Assembly: GCA_014607495.2 (NCBI GenBank)
Contig: CP053153.1
Coordinates: 5,952,001 to 6,016,000 of the forward strand
Length of the DNA: 64,000 nucleotides
Direction of reading: 5' to 3'
Origin: Carposina sasakii
Lineage: Eukaryota; Arthropoda; Insecta; Lepidoptera; Carposinidae
Position numbers and translations under genes: made by a program. A model generated the notes under the pieces. That model searched no databases and was not told the origin of the DNA. It saw only the letters and a list, made by a program, of their open reading frames with translations. Below are positions 11,262-20,051 of the stretch, one piece after another (the first letter of the stretch is position 1; every line of letters begins with the position of its first letter).

Positions 11262-14200
11262 CATATATATATACGAGTCGGTATACATTAAACTAGAATT
11301 GCAAATATTTGTTTTAGTAAAATGCACTGGTCCTCACGAATACTTCTCCTGCGGTGGTGCATGTGACAATGTGTGTGCTACTCTAAGTGAGCAGAACCAA
11401 ACGCACTGCCCCATTATCAACGTTAAGTGCAACGAAATGTGCTACTGCGAAGATGGATATGCTCGAAATTGTAGCGGTATTTGTGTACCCTATAAAAATT
11501 GCAGTAAGTTAACTTGTTACACGCTACATTTTTTTCTTTCTGATCTCTAGCTAGACGTGGCACGAAGTGGAATATTCGTTGCCTTAATATTTTTTAGAAA
11601 AGAACTTTAAAATCCCCAAAATCTCTAGGCCCATACCCATGCAACCCATGCAATCCCGGATCACCAGGCACCCCAGGAACACCCGGCAATCCAGGCAACC
11701 CAGGCAAACCAGGCACTCCAGGAACTCCTGGCAACCCAGGTAATCCAGGAATACCAGGCAACCCAGGAACACCTGGCAACCCAGGCACACCAGGTAACCC
11801 CGGAACACCGGGCAACCCAGGAACACCTGGCAACCCAGGCACTCCAGGAAACCCAGGAACTCCAGGCAACCCAGGCAACCCCGGAACACCAGGAAATCCA
11901 GGAACTCCTGGCTGTGTAGGAACACCAGGCAACCCAGGAACACTTGGCAACCCGGGCACACCGGGCAACCCCGGAACGCCAGGAAACCCAGGAACACCAG
12001 GCAACCCAGGCAACCCCGGAACACCGGGCACACCAGGCAACCCAGGCACTCCAGGCAACCCAGGAACACCTGGCAACCCAGGCACTCCAGGCACACCAGG
12101 CACTCCAGGCAACCCAGGAACACCTGGCAACCCAGGCACTCCAGGAAACCCAGGAACTCCAGGCAACCCAGGCACTCCAGGCAATCCCGGAACACCAGGA
12201 AATCCAGGAACTCCTGGCTGTGTAGGAACACCAGGCAACCCAGGAACACCTGGCAACCCGGGCACACCAGGCAACCCAGGCACTCCAGGCAACCCAGGCA
12301 CTCCAGGCAACCCAGGAACACCTGGCAACCCAGGAACACCTGGCAACCCAGGAACACCTGGCAACCCAGGAACACCTGGCAACCCAGGCACACCAGGCAA
12401 CCCCGGAACACCGGGCAACCCAGGAACACCTGGCAACCCAGGCACTCCAGGAAACCCAGGACCTCCAGGCAACCCAGGCAACCCCGGAACACCAGGAAAC
12501 CCAGGAACTCCTGGCTGTGTAGGAACACCAGGCAACCCAGGAACACCTGGCAACCCGGGCACACCGGGCAACCCCGGAACACCGGGAACACCAGGCAACC
12601 CAGGCACACCAGGCAACCCCGGAACACCGGGCACACCAGGCAACCCAGGCACTCCAGGCAACCCAGGAACACCTGGCAACCCAGGCACTCCAGGAAACCC
12701 TGGCACACCAGGAAACCCAGGAAATCCAGGCAACCCAGGAACTCCAGGCAACCCAGGCAACCCCGGAACACCAGGAAATCCAGGAACTCCTGGCTGTGTA
12801 GGAACACCAGGCAACCCAGGAACACCTGGCAACCCGGGCACACCGGGCAACCCCGGAACGCCAGGAAACCCAGGAACACCAGGCAACCCAGGCAACCCCG
12901 GAACACCGGGCACACCAGGCAACCCAGGCACTCCAGGCAACCCAGGAACACCTGGCAACCCAGGCACTCCAGGAAACCCCGGAACACCGGGCACACCAGG
13001 CAACCCAGGCACTCCAGGAAACCCAGGCACTCCAGGAAACCCAGGAAATCCAGGCAACCCAGGAACTCCAGGCAACCCAGGCACTCCAGGCAATCCCGGA
13101 ACACCAGGAAATCCAGGAACTCCTGGCTGTGTAGGAACACCAGGCAACCCAGGAACACCTGGCAACCCGGGCACACCGGGCAACCCCGGAACGCCAGGAA
13201 ACCCAGGAACACCAGGCAACCCAGGCAACCCCGGAACACCGGGCACACCAGGCAACCCAGGCACTCCAGGCAACCCAGGAACACCTGGCAACCCAGGCAC
13301 TCCAGGAAACCCCGGAACGCCAGGAAACCCAGGAACACCAGGCAACCCAGGGAACCCCGGAACACCGGGCACACCAGGAAACCCAGGAAATCCAGGCAAG
13401 CCAGGAACTCCAGGCAACCCAGGCACTCCAGGCAACCCAGGCACTTCAGGCACTCCAGGCAACCCAGGAACACCTGGCAACCCAGGCACTCCAGGAAACC
13501 CAGGAACTCCAGGCAACCCAGGCACTCCAGGCAATCCCGGAACACCAGGAAATCCAGGAACTCCTGGCTGTGTAGGAACACCAGGCAACCCAGGAACACC
13601 TGGCAACCCGGGCACACCGGGCAACCCCGGAACGCCAGGAAACCCAGGAACACCAGGCAACCCAGGCAACCCCGGAACACCAGGAAACCCAGGAACTCCT
13701 GGCTGTGTAGGAACACCAGGCAACCCAGGAACACCTGGCAACCCGGGCACACCGGGCAACCCCGGAACGCCAGGAAACCCAGGAACACCAGGCAACCCAG
13801 GCAACCCCGGAACACCGGGCACACCAGGAAACCCAGGAAATCCAGGCAAGCCAGGAACTCCAGGCAACCCAGGCACTCCAGGCAACCCAGGCACTCCAGG
13901 CACACCAGGCACACTAGGCAACCCAGGAACACCTAGCAACCCAGGCATTCCAGGAAACCCAGGAACTCCAGGCAACCCAGGCACTCCAGGCAATCCCGGA
14001 ACACCAGGAAATCCAGGAACTCCTGGCTGTGTAGGAACACCAGGCAACCAGGAACACCTGGCAACCCGGGCACACCGGGCAACCCCGGAACGCCAGGAAA
14101 CCCAGGAACACCAGGCAACCCAGGCAACCCCGGAACACCAGGAAACCCAGGAACTCCTGGCTGTGTAGGAACACCAGGCAACCCCGGAACGCCAGGAAAC

Positions 14201-17200
14201 CCAGGAACACCAGGCAACCCAGACAACCCCGGAACACCGGGCACACCAGGCAACCCAGGCACTCCAGGCAACCCAGGAACACCTGGCAACCCAGGCACTC
14301 CAGGAAACCCAGGCACACCAGGCAACCCAGGCACACCAGGAACACCAGGCAACCCAGGCACTCCAGGAAACCCAGGCACTCCAGGCAACCCAGGCACTCC
14401 AGGCAACCCAGGCACTCCAGGCACACCAGGCACTCCAGGCAACCCAGGAACACCTGGCAACCCAGGCACTCCAGGAACCCAGGAACTCCAGGCAACCCAG
14501 GCACTCCAAGCAATCCCGGAACACCAGGAAATCCAGGAACTCCTGGCTGTGTAGGAACACCAGGCAACCCAGGAACACCTGGCAACCCGGGCACACCGGC
14601 AACCCCGGAACGCCAGGAAACCCAGGAACACCAGGCAACCCAGGCAACCCCGGAACACCGGGCACACCAGGAACTCCTGGCTGTGTAGGAACACCAGGCA
14701 ACCCAGGAACACCTAGCAACCCGGGCACACCGGGCAACCCCGGAACGCCAGGAAACCCAGGAACACCAGGCAACCCAGGCAACCCCGGAACACCGGGCAC
14801 ACCAGGAAACCCAGGAAATCCAGGCAAGCCAGGAACTCCAGGCAACCCAGGCACTCCAGGCAACCCAGGCACTCCAGGCACACCAGGCACTCCAGGCAAC
14901 CCAGGAACACCTGGCAACCCAGGCACTCCAGGAAACCCAGGAACTCCAGGCAACCCAGGCACTCCAGGCAATCCCGGAACACCAGGAAATCCAGGAACTC
15001 CTGGCTGTGTAGGAACACCAGGCAACCCAGGAACACCTGGCAACCCGGGCACACCGGGCAACCCCGGAACGCCAGGAAACCCAGGAACACCAGGCAACCC
15101 AGGCAACCCCGGAACACCAGGAACCCAGGAACTCCTGGCTGTGTAGGAACACCAGGCAACCCAGGAACACCTGGCAACCCGGGCACACCGGGCAACCCCG
15201 GAACGCCAGGAAACCAGGAACACCAGGCAACCCAGGCAACCCCGGAACACCGGGCACACCAGGAAACCCAGGAAATCCAGGCAAGCCAGGAACTCCAGGC
15301 AACCCAGGCACTCCAGGCAACCCAGGCACTCCAGGCACACCAGGCACTCCAGGCAACCCAGGAACACCTAGCAACCCAGGCACTCCAGGAAACCCAGGAA
15401 CTCCAGGCAACCCAGGCACTCCAGGCAATCCCGGAACACCAGGAAATCCAGGAACTCCTGGCTGTGTAGGAACACCAGGCAACCCAGGAACACCTGGCAA
15501 CCCGGGCACACCGGGCAACCCCGGAACGCCAGGAAACCCAGGAACACCAGGCAACCCAGGCAACCCCAGAACACCAGGAAACCCAGGAACTCCTGGCTGT
15601 GTAGGAACACCAGGCAAACCCCGGAACGCCAGGAAACCCAGGAACACCAGGCAACCCAGACAACCCCGGAACACCGGGCACACCAGGCAACCCAGGCACT
15701 CCAGGCAACCCAGGAACACCTGGCAACCCAGGCACTCCAGGAAACCCAGGCACACCAGGCAACCCAGGCACACCAGGCAACCCAGGCACACCAGGAACAC
15801 CAGGCAACCCAGGCACTCCAGGAAACCCAGGCACTCCAGGCAACCCAGGCACTCCAGGCAACCCAGGAACACCAGGCAACCCCGGAACACCAGGAAATAC
15901 AGGAACTCCTGGCCGTGTAGGAACACCAGGAAACCAGGAATACTAGGCAACCCAGGCAACCAAGGAACACCTGGCAACCCGGGCACACCAGGAAACCCAG
16001 GAAATCCAGGCAACCCAGGAACTCCAGGCAACCCAGGCACTCCAGGCACACCAGGCACTCCAGGCAACCCAGGAACACCTGGCAACCCTGGCACTCCAGG
16101 CAACCCAGGCACTCCAGGCAATCCCGGAACACCAGGAAATCCAGGAACTCCTGGCTGTGTAGGAACACCAGGCAACCCAGGAACACCTGGCAACCCGGGC
16201 ACACCGGGCAACCCCGGAACGCCAGGAAACCCAGGAACACCAGGCAACCCAGGCAACCCCGGAACACCAGGAACCCAGGAACTCCTGGCTGTGTAGGAAC
16301 ACCAGGCAACCCCGGAACGCCAGGAAACCCAGGAACCACCAGGCAACCCAGGCAACCCGGAACACCGGGCACACCAGGCAACCCAGGCACTCCAGGCAAC
16401 CCAGGAACACCTGGCAACCCAGGCACTCTAGGAAACCCAGGCACACCAGGCAACCCAGGCACACCAGGCAACCCAGGCACACCAGGAAACCCAGGAAATC
16501 CAGGCAACCCAGGAACTCCAGGCATCCCAGGCACTCCAGGCAATCCCGGAACACCAGGAAATCAGGAACTCCTGGCTGTGTAGGAACACCAGGCAACCCA
16601 GGAACACCTGGCAACCCGGGCACACCGGGCAACCCCGGAACGCCAGGAAACCCAGGAACACCAGGCAACCCAGGCACTCCAGGCAACCCAGGAACACCTG
16701 GCAACCCGGGCACACCGGGCAACCCCGGAACACCAGGAACACCAGGCAACCCAGGCACTCCAGGAAACCCAGGCACTCCAGGCAACCCAGGCACTCCAGG
16801 CAACCCAGGAACACCAGGCAACCCCGGAACACCAGGAAACCCAGGAACTCCTGGCTGTGTAGGAACACCAGGCAACCCAGGAACACCAGGCAACCCAGGC
16901 ACTCCAGGTAACCCAGGAACACCAGGCAACCCAGGCAACCCAGGAACACCTGGCAACCCGGGCACACCAGGAAACCCAGGAAATCCAGGCAACCCAGGAA
17001 CTCCAGGCAACCCAGGCACTCCAGGCACACCAGGCACTCCAGGCAACCCAGGAACACCTGGCAACCCTGGCACTCCAGGCAACCCAGGCACTCCAGGAAC
17101 TCCAGGAAATCCAGGAACTCCTGGCTGTGTAGGAACACCAGGTAACCCAGGAACACCTGGCAACCCGGGCACACCAGGCAACCCCGGAACACCGGGCACA

Positions 17201-18090
17201 CCAGGCAACCCAGGCACTCCAGGAAACCCAGGCACTCCAGGCAACCCAGGCACTCCAAGCAACCCAGGCACTCCAGGAAATCCTGGCAACCCAGGCACAC
17301 CAGGCAACCCAGGCAACCCAGGAAATCCAGGCAACCCAGGAACTCCAGGCAACCCAGGAAATCCAGGCAACCCAGGAACACCTGGCAACCCGGGCACACC
17401 AGGCAACCCAGGCACTCCAGGCAACCCAGGAACACCTGGCAACCCGGGCACACCAGGCAACCGGGCACACCAGGCAACCCGGGCACTCCAGGCAACCCAG
17501 GAACACCTGGCAACCCGGGCACACCAGGCAACCCCGGAACACCGGGCACACCAGGCAACCCAGGCACTCCAGGAAATCCTGGAAACCCTGGCACACCAGG
17601 CAACCCAGGCACACCAGGCAACCCAGGCACACCAGGCAACCCAGGAAATCCAGGCAACCCAGGAACTCCAGGCAACCCAGGCACACCAGGCAACCCAGGA
17701 ACACCTGGCAACCCGGGCACTCCAGGCAACCCAGGAACACCTGGCAACCCAGGCAGTCCAGGAAACCCAGGAACTCCAGGCAACCCAGGCACTCCAGGAA
17801 ACCCTGGAACACCAGGAAATCCAGGAACTCCTGGCTGTGTAGGAACACCAGGCAACCCAGGAACACCTGGCAACCCGGGCACACCAGGCAACCCCGGAAC
17901 ACCAGGAAACCCAGGAACACCAGGCAACCCAGGCACACCAGGCAACCCCGGAACACCGGGCACACCAGGCAACCCAGGCACTCCAGGAAACCCAGGCACT
18001 CCAGGAACACCCGCAAATCCTGGCACCCCAGGTAACCGATCCTCAGTATATTCTAATGCCTTATTAGCCATTCGCCGCAATAGCATGTAA
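7347..18090 (+). CDS. Gene model 3: TIL domains plus giant collagen-like domain
   Basis: Exons 7347-7544, 8128-8337, 11318-11503 and 11629-18090 join in phase 1. The predicted product has three TIL domains, then a Cys-containing linker ([11 protein letters not shown]) and a Gly-X-Pro domain of about 2,100 residues, then a short non-repetitive tail and TAA at 18,088-18,090. AATAAA is at 18,230. As printed, twelve single-base length changes interrupt the frame after 14,047; all or most lie in short homopolymer runs and may be assembly errors. The TIL family and collagen-like repeat point to an extracellular structural protein, for example matrix or silk, but no tissue evidence exists here. The first coding exon and signal peptide were not found. 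Confidence 0.75.
7671..7844 (+). pseudogene. Decayed TIL exon copy
   Basis: This segment matches the exon at 7347-7544 along its length, including the acceptor acag and a degenerate donor gtaatt. It has an early in-frame TGA, further stops and frame changes, and a deletion near the end. It is a dead duplicate. Confidence 0.8.
8128..8337 (+). CDS. TIL exon, type D
   Basis: 210 nt; acceptor ttttcag, donor gtgagt. Ten cysteines; the loop between the fifth and sixth is long ([17 protein letters not shown]) and includes an N-S-T sequon, which makes it an unusual inhibitory loop. The ending [12 protein letters not shown] parallels exon 4577-4756. Confidence 0.88.
8954..9172 (-). other. Unrecognised coding-like fragment
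   Basis: An open frame on the minus strand encodes about 70 residues including [16 protein letters not shown] and [16 protein letters not shown]. The composition looks protein-like rather than random, but I do not recognise the family. It has no start context or splice sites I can support, and probably belongs to a mobile element next to the LINE. Confidence 0.35.
9205..10915 (+). mobile_element. 5'-truncated non-LTR retrotransposon (LINE)
   Basis: Reverse-transcriptase motifs occur in order: [28 protein letters not shown], then YADD at the catalytic site, YLGIMLD, and the C-terminal LPVWGG region. The frame breaks once at 9598-9601, where two open segments overlap by ATGA. The 3' end has GATTTT-type repeats near 10,900. 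The endonuclease region is absent. The clade is probably CR1/Jockey-related, but this is not settled. Confidence 0.85.
11216..11257. repeat. TA dinucleotide microsatellite
   Basis: About 20 TA units, 60 bases upstream of the exon at 11,318. Confidence 0.9.
11318..11503 (+). CDS. TIL exon, type E, joining to the collagen-like exon
   Basis: 186 nt; acceptor ttttag, donor gtaagt, phase 1. It closely matches the terminal exon 5406-5596 ([27 protein letters not shown]) but ends YKNC plus a split Ser codon that is completed by the next exon. Confidence 0.9.
11629..18090 (+). CDS. Giant terminal exon encoding Gly-X-Pro collagen-like domain
   Basis: After acceptor ctctag the split codon A|GC gives Ser, then [16 protein letters not shown] and a very long run of Gly-Asn-Pro and Gly-Thr-Pro triplets, with a few G-I-P, G-K-P and G-L. 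About 22 times the triplet Gly-Cys-Val (one copy Gly-Arg-Val) interrupts. The frame is open to 14,047. A missing C near 14,048 makes the literal frame end at TAG 14,166-14,168. Similar one-base changes occur near 14,476, 14,598, 15,123, 15,214, 15,616, 15,934, 16,272, 16,335, 16,357, 16,563 and 17,461. After the repeat comes a unique tail ([18 protein letters not shown]) and TAA. Pro in the Y position is what prolyl hydroxylase modifies in collagens. Confidence 0.8.
11658..18030 (+). repeat. Higher-order coding satellite of the collagen-like exon
   Basis: The 9- and 18-base triplet blocks are arranged in longer units, roughly 130-440 bp, each marked by CTGGCTGTGTAGG (Gly-Cys-Val). Markers occur near 11,908, 12,212, 12,511, 12,791, 13,123, 13,563, 13,701, 14,024 and onward to 17,832. 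Units are close to identical over long stretches, which indicates recent unequal exchange. Confidence 0.85.
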
Positions 18091-18229
18091 TAACATGTAG
18101 TGACTAGAAAAATTAATGCCTATTTTTGTGATTATTTTGTGGTTTTTAAGTTACACCATGTGATCATTGCCTAGAACTAAATTAACAATGGTCATATTGG
18201 CATTTTAAATAATAATAATAATCGGCATA

Positions 18230-18235
18230 AATAAA
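18230..18235 (+). terminator. PolyA signal after the collagen-like exon
   Basis: AATAAA lies 140 bases after the TAA and immediately before the TIR element that starts at 18,244. Confidence 0.5.
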
Positions 18236-18243
18236 TAATTTTT

Positions 18244-19514
18244 CACTATGGGTGCGCCCATCAACGGGCACTACACCCTCCACTGATCCTCGGATCTGAT
18301 AACTCATAACTTCGAAAACAGGCACTTGCACTAACTACAATCGCCACGAGAAACCAGACCTGAGCACCTAAGCATGCAAGACAATACATTGCACTATTCC
18401 GAAATCAAAAACCTTTTTTTACAGTTTTGTTAGTCTATCCCGTATATGATTTTTAGTTATCAACGTTCCCGAAAACTACGGCATCTCCTCATCATCACGA
18501 TCATTTTTCTCCATGGAAGCATACCTGGGAAGTGTCTGGTTTCCAAGATATTAGGGTCCAAAGTTGAGTAAATAGACTGCGTTTTTCTGCATAAATGCAC
18601 ATAGACGCGCGTAGCAAGATTTTTTCACGAGAAATAATTATTATATGTCTATGAAAAAACTAGCATAAACACTGGATACTATAAATTCCACCCGAACAAG
18701 TAATTCTTTTCTTTTTTTTTCAAAAAAAATTACATCGTTTCCCAGCATTTTTTTTGTCATAAACTTACTTTATTTGATGTATAGAGTACGTACCCTTCGT
18801 TAAGGGTGGCCACCAAAAAACAGCCTGTATACGTGTGAAAAGGGCATTCGTCTATCTATTTTGGAACAGTTGGAGATTTTGAAGGCCAAATATTCTGGTG
18901 TAAACCTTTTAAATGAACAAGTTGAGTTTGGTTCGCTACTTCTAAATTCAATTGCAGGAGGTAGTGTTTGATAAATATTTAGTATGGCTTGTCAATGTCA
19001 ATAACAATTTTTATTTTTGTTGGCAATAGAATATGTTGTTGCATACATCCTTGTTTTCCTTTACTAATTTATCAATATTTTGGTGAATTTTTGAATTTTT
19101 TCATTTAAATTTAACTAATTCACCCAATACTATTTGGTTTGTGTGCACAAATAGTATATATTTATTTCAAATATAAATAATGGTGGGTAATTATTTATAT
19201 ATTTTTTAATACTTAGTAGAGGGTAGTTAATTATGTGTAAGTAATGTGTTGGGTTTTAGAGGTTCATAATAATTAGTGGTTTACTAATTTACTAATTTCT
19301 ATAATCCTGAGGATGCCACAGTTGTTGGCGAAACATATGTAGATTATTTATCTAGTTTTTGATTTCGGAATAGTGCAATGTATTGTCTTGCATGCTAGGT
19401 GCTCGGGTCTGGTTTCTCGTGGCGATTGTAGTTAGTGCAAGTGCCTGTTTTCGCAGTTATGAGTTATCAGGTCAGTGGAGGGTGTAGGGCCCGGTGGTGG
19501 GAGCACCCATAGTG
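18244..19514. mobile_element. DNA transposon remnant with about 165-bp terminal inverted repeats
   Basis: The left arm (18,244-18,410, starting CACTATGGGTGC) is the inverted match of the right arm (19,350-19,514, ending GCACCCATAGTG). The 1.27-kb interior has no transposase ORF and contains an M1 MITE at 18,443-18,829. A fragment of the right arm recurs at about 24,146-24,185. I see no clean target duplication. Confidence 0.8.
18443..18829 (+). mobile_element. Mariner-type MITE, family M1, copy 2 (nested)
   Basis: This matches M1 copies 1 and 4 from the left-end motif through GTGTCTGGTTTCCAA to the right end AACAGCCTGTA. The first bases of the left end have diverged. It is nested inside the TIR element 18,244-19,514. 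Confidence 0.75.
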
Positions 19515-19663
19515 AATGTTTGAACTTCCGAATTGTAACGCCTAATACAATTTCATTTATAAAATAATTTTTCTCCAAAATGAACTCCTTTTAATATATG
19601 GTTTCCAAGAATAGCGGTGCTGTCATGAAGAACTTTTTCATTTATCGCTCGGCAGGTCGGCAC

Positions 19664-19672
19664 TATAAAAAG
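19664..19672 (+). promoter_or_regulatory. Candidate TATA box
   Basis: TATAAAAAG sits in a locally GC-richer context (cactataaaaagggcg), 190 bases upstream of the exon at 19,854. An initiation site would be expected near 19,695, within ggttacattgcg. It could start a separate TIL-serpin gene. No convincing signal-peptide exon lies between it and 19,854, so support is moderate. Confidence 0.45.
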
Positions 19673-19853
19673 GGCGTGGTTTTGGTTACATTGCGTACCC
19701 ATTTGCCTGCTGAATGCTAAAATCTTCTCTCCAATATACCTATAATCTCGAATAATTTTGTATATAAGAATTTTTACTCTTTCTGGGTTTGTACCAAAAG
19801 ATAAAATTTACGACCAATATACCTTCTTGTATTCACGTTACGTTCTTTGCCAG

Positions 19854-20051
19854 ATAAAAAATGTTCTATCAAGAATGAAGTGTACGACCCATGTCCTGCT
19901 GGTTGTCCATACCATACTTGCGGCATCGATGACCGTTTAGTTAAATGTGGCCAACCACCACAACCGCCGAACTGTCCACCCGGCATATGCCGTTGTAGGG
20001 ATGGTTACTTTAGAAGCAGCAATGGTCAATGCGTCAAATGGGAGAATTGTC
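19854..20051 (+). CDS. TIL exon, type C
   Basis: 198 nt; acceptor gccag, donor gtaagt, phase 1. Ten cysteines; close paralogue of exon 3560-3757 (NEVYDPCPAGC, GIDDRLVKCG, NGQCVKWENC). Confidence 0.9.

Larger units (their letters stand above)
8338..11317. other. Large intron filled with retroelement sequence
   Basis: The intron between the exons at 8337 and 11318 holds AT-rich sequence, an unidentified coding-like fragment on the minus strand (8954-9172), a 5'-truncated LINE (about 9205-10,915) and a TA microsatellite just before the next exon. Confidence 0.7.

Noticed and set aside
11944..12225. Plus-strand ORF of 93 codons reading [13 protein letters not shown]
   Set aside because: It is the collagen-like repeat read in the wrong frame; the Gly-Asn-Pro frame is continuous with the upstream exons.
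11584..18086. Long minus-strand ORFs (up to 1,257 codons) reading PGVPGLPG or [13 protein letters not shown] repeats as real genes
   Set aside because: They are antisense and off-frame readings of the plus-strand Gly-X-Pro exon, which has in-phase splicing, cysteine linker, unique tail, stop and polyA signal.
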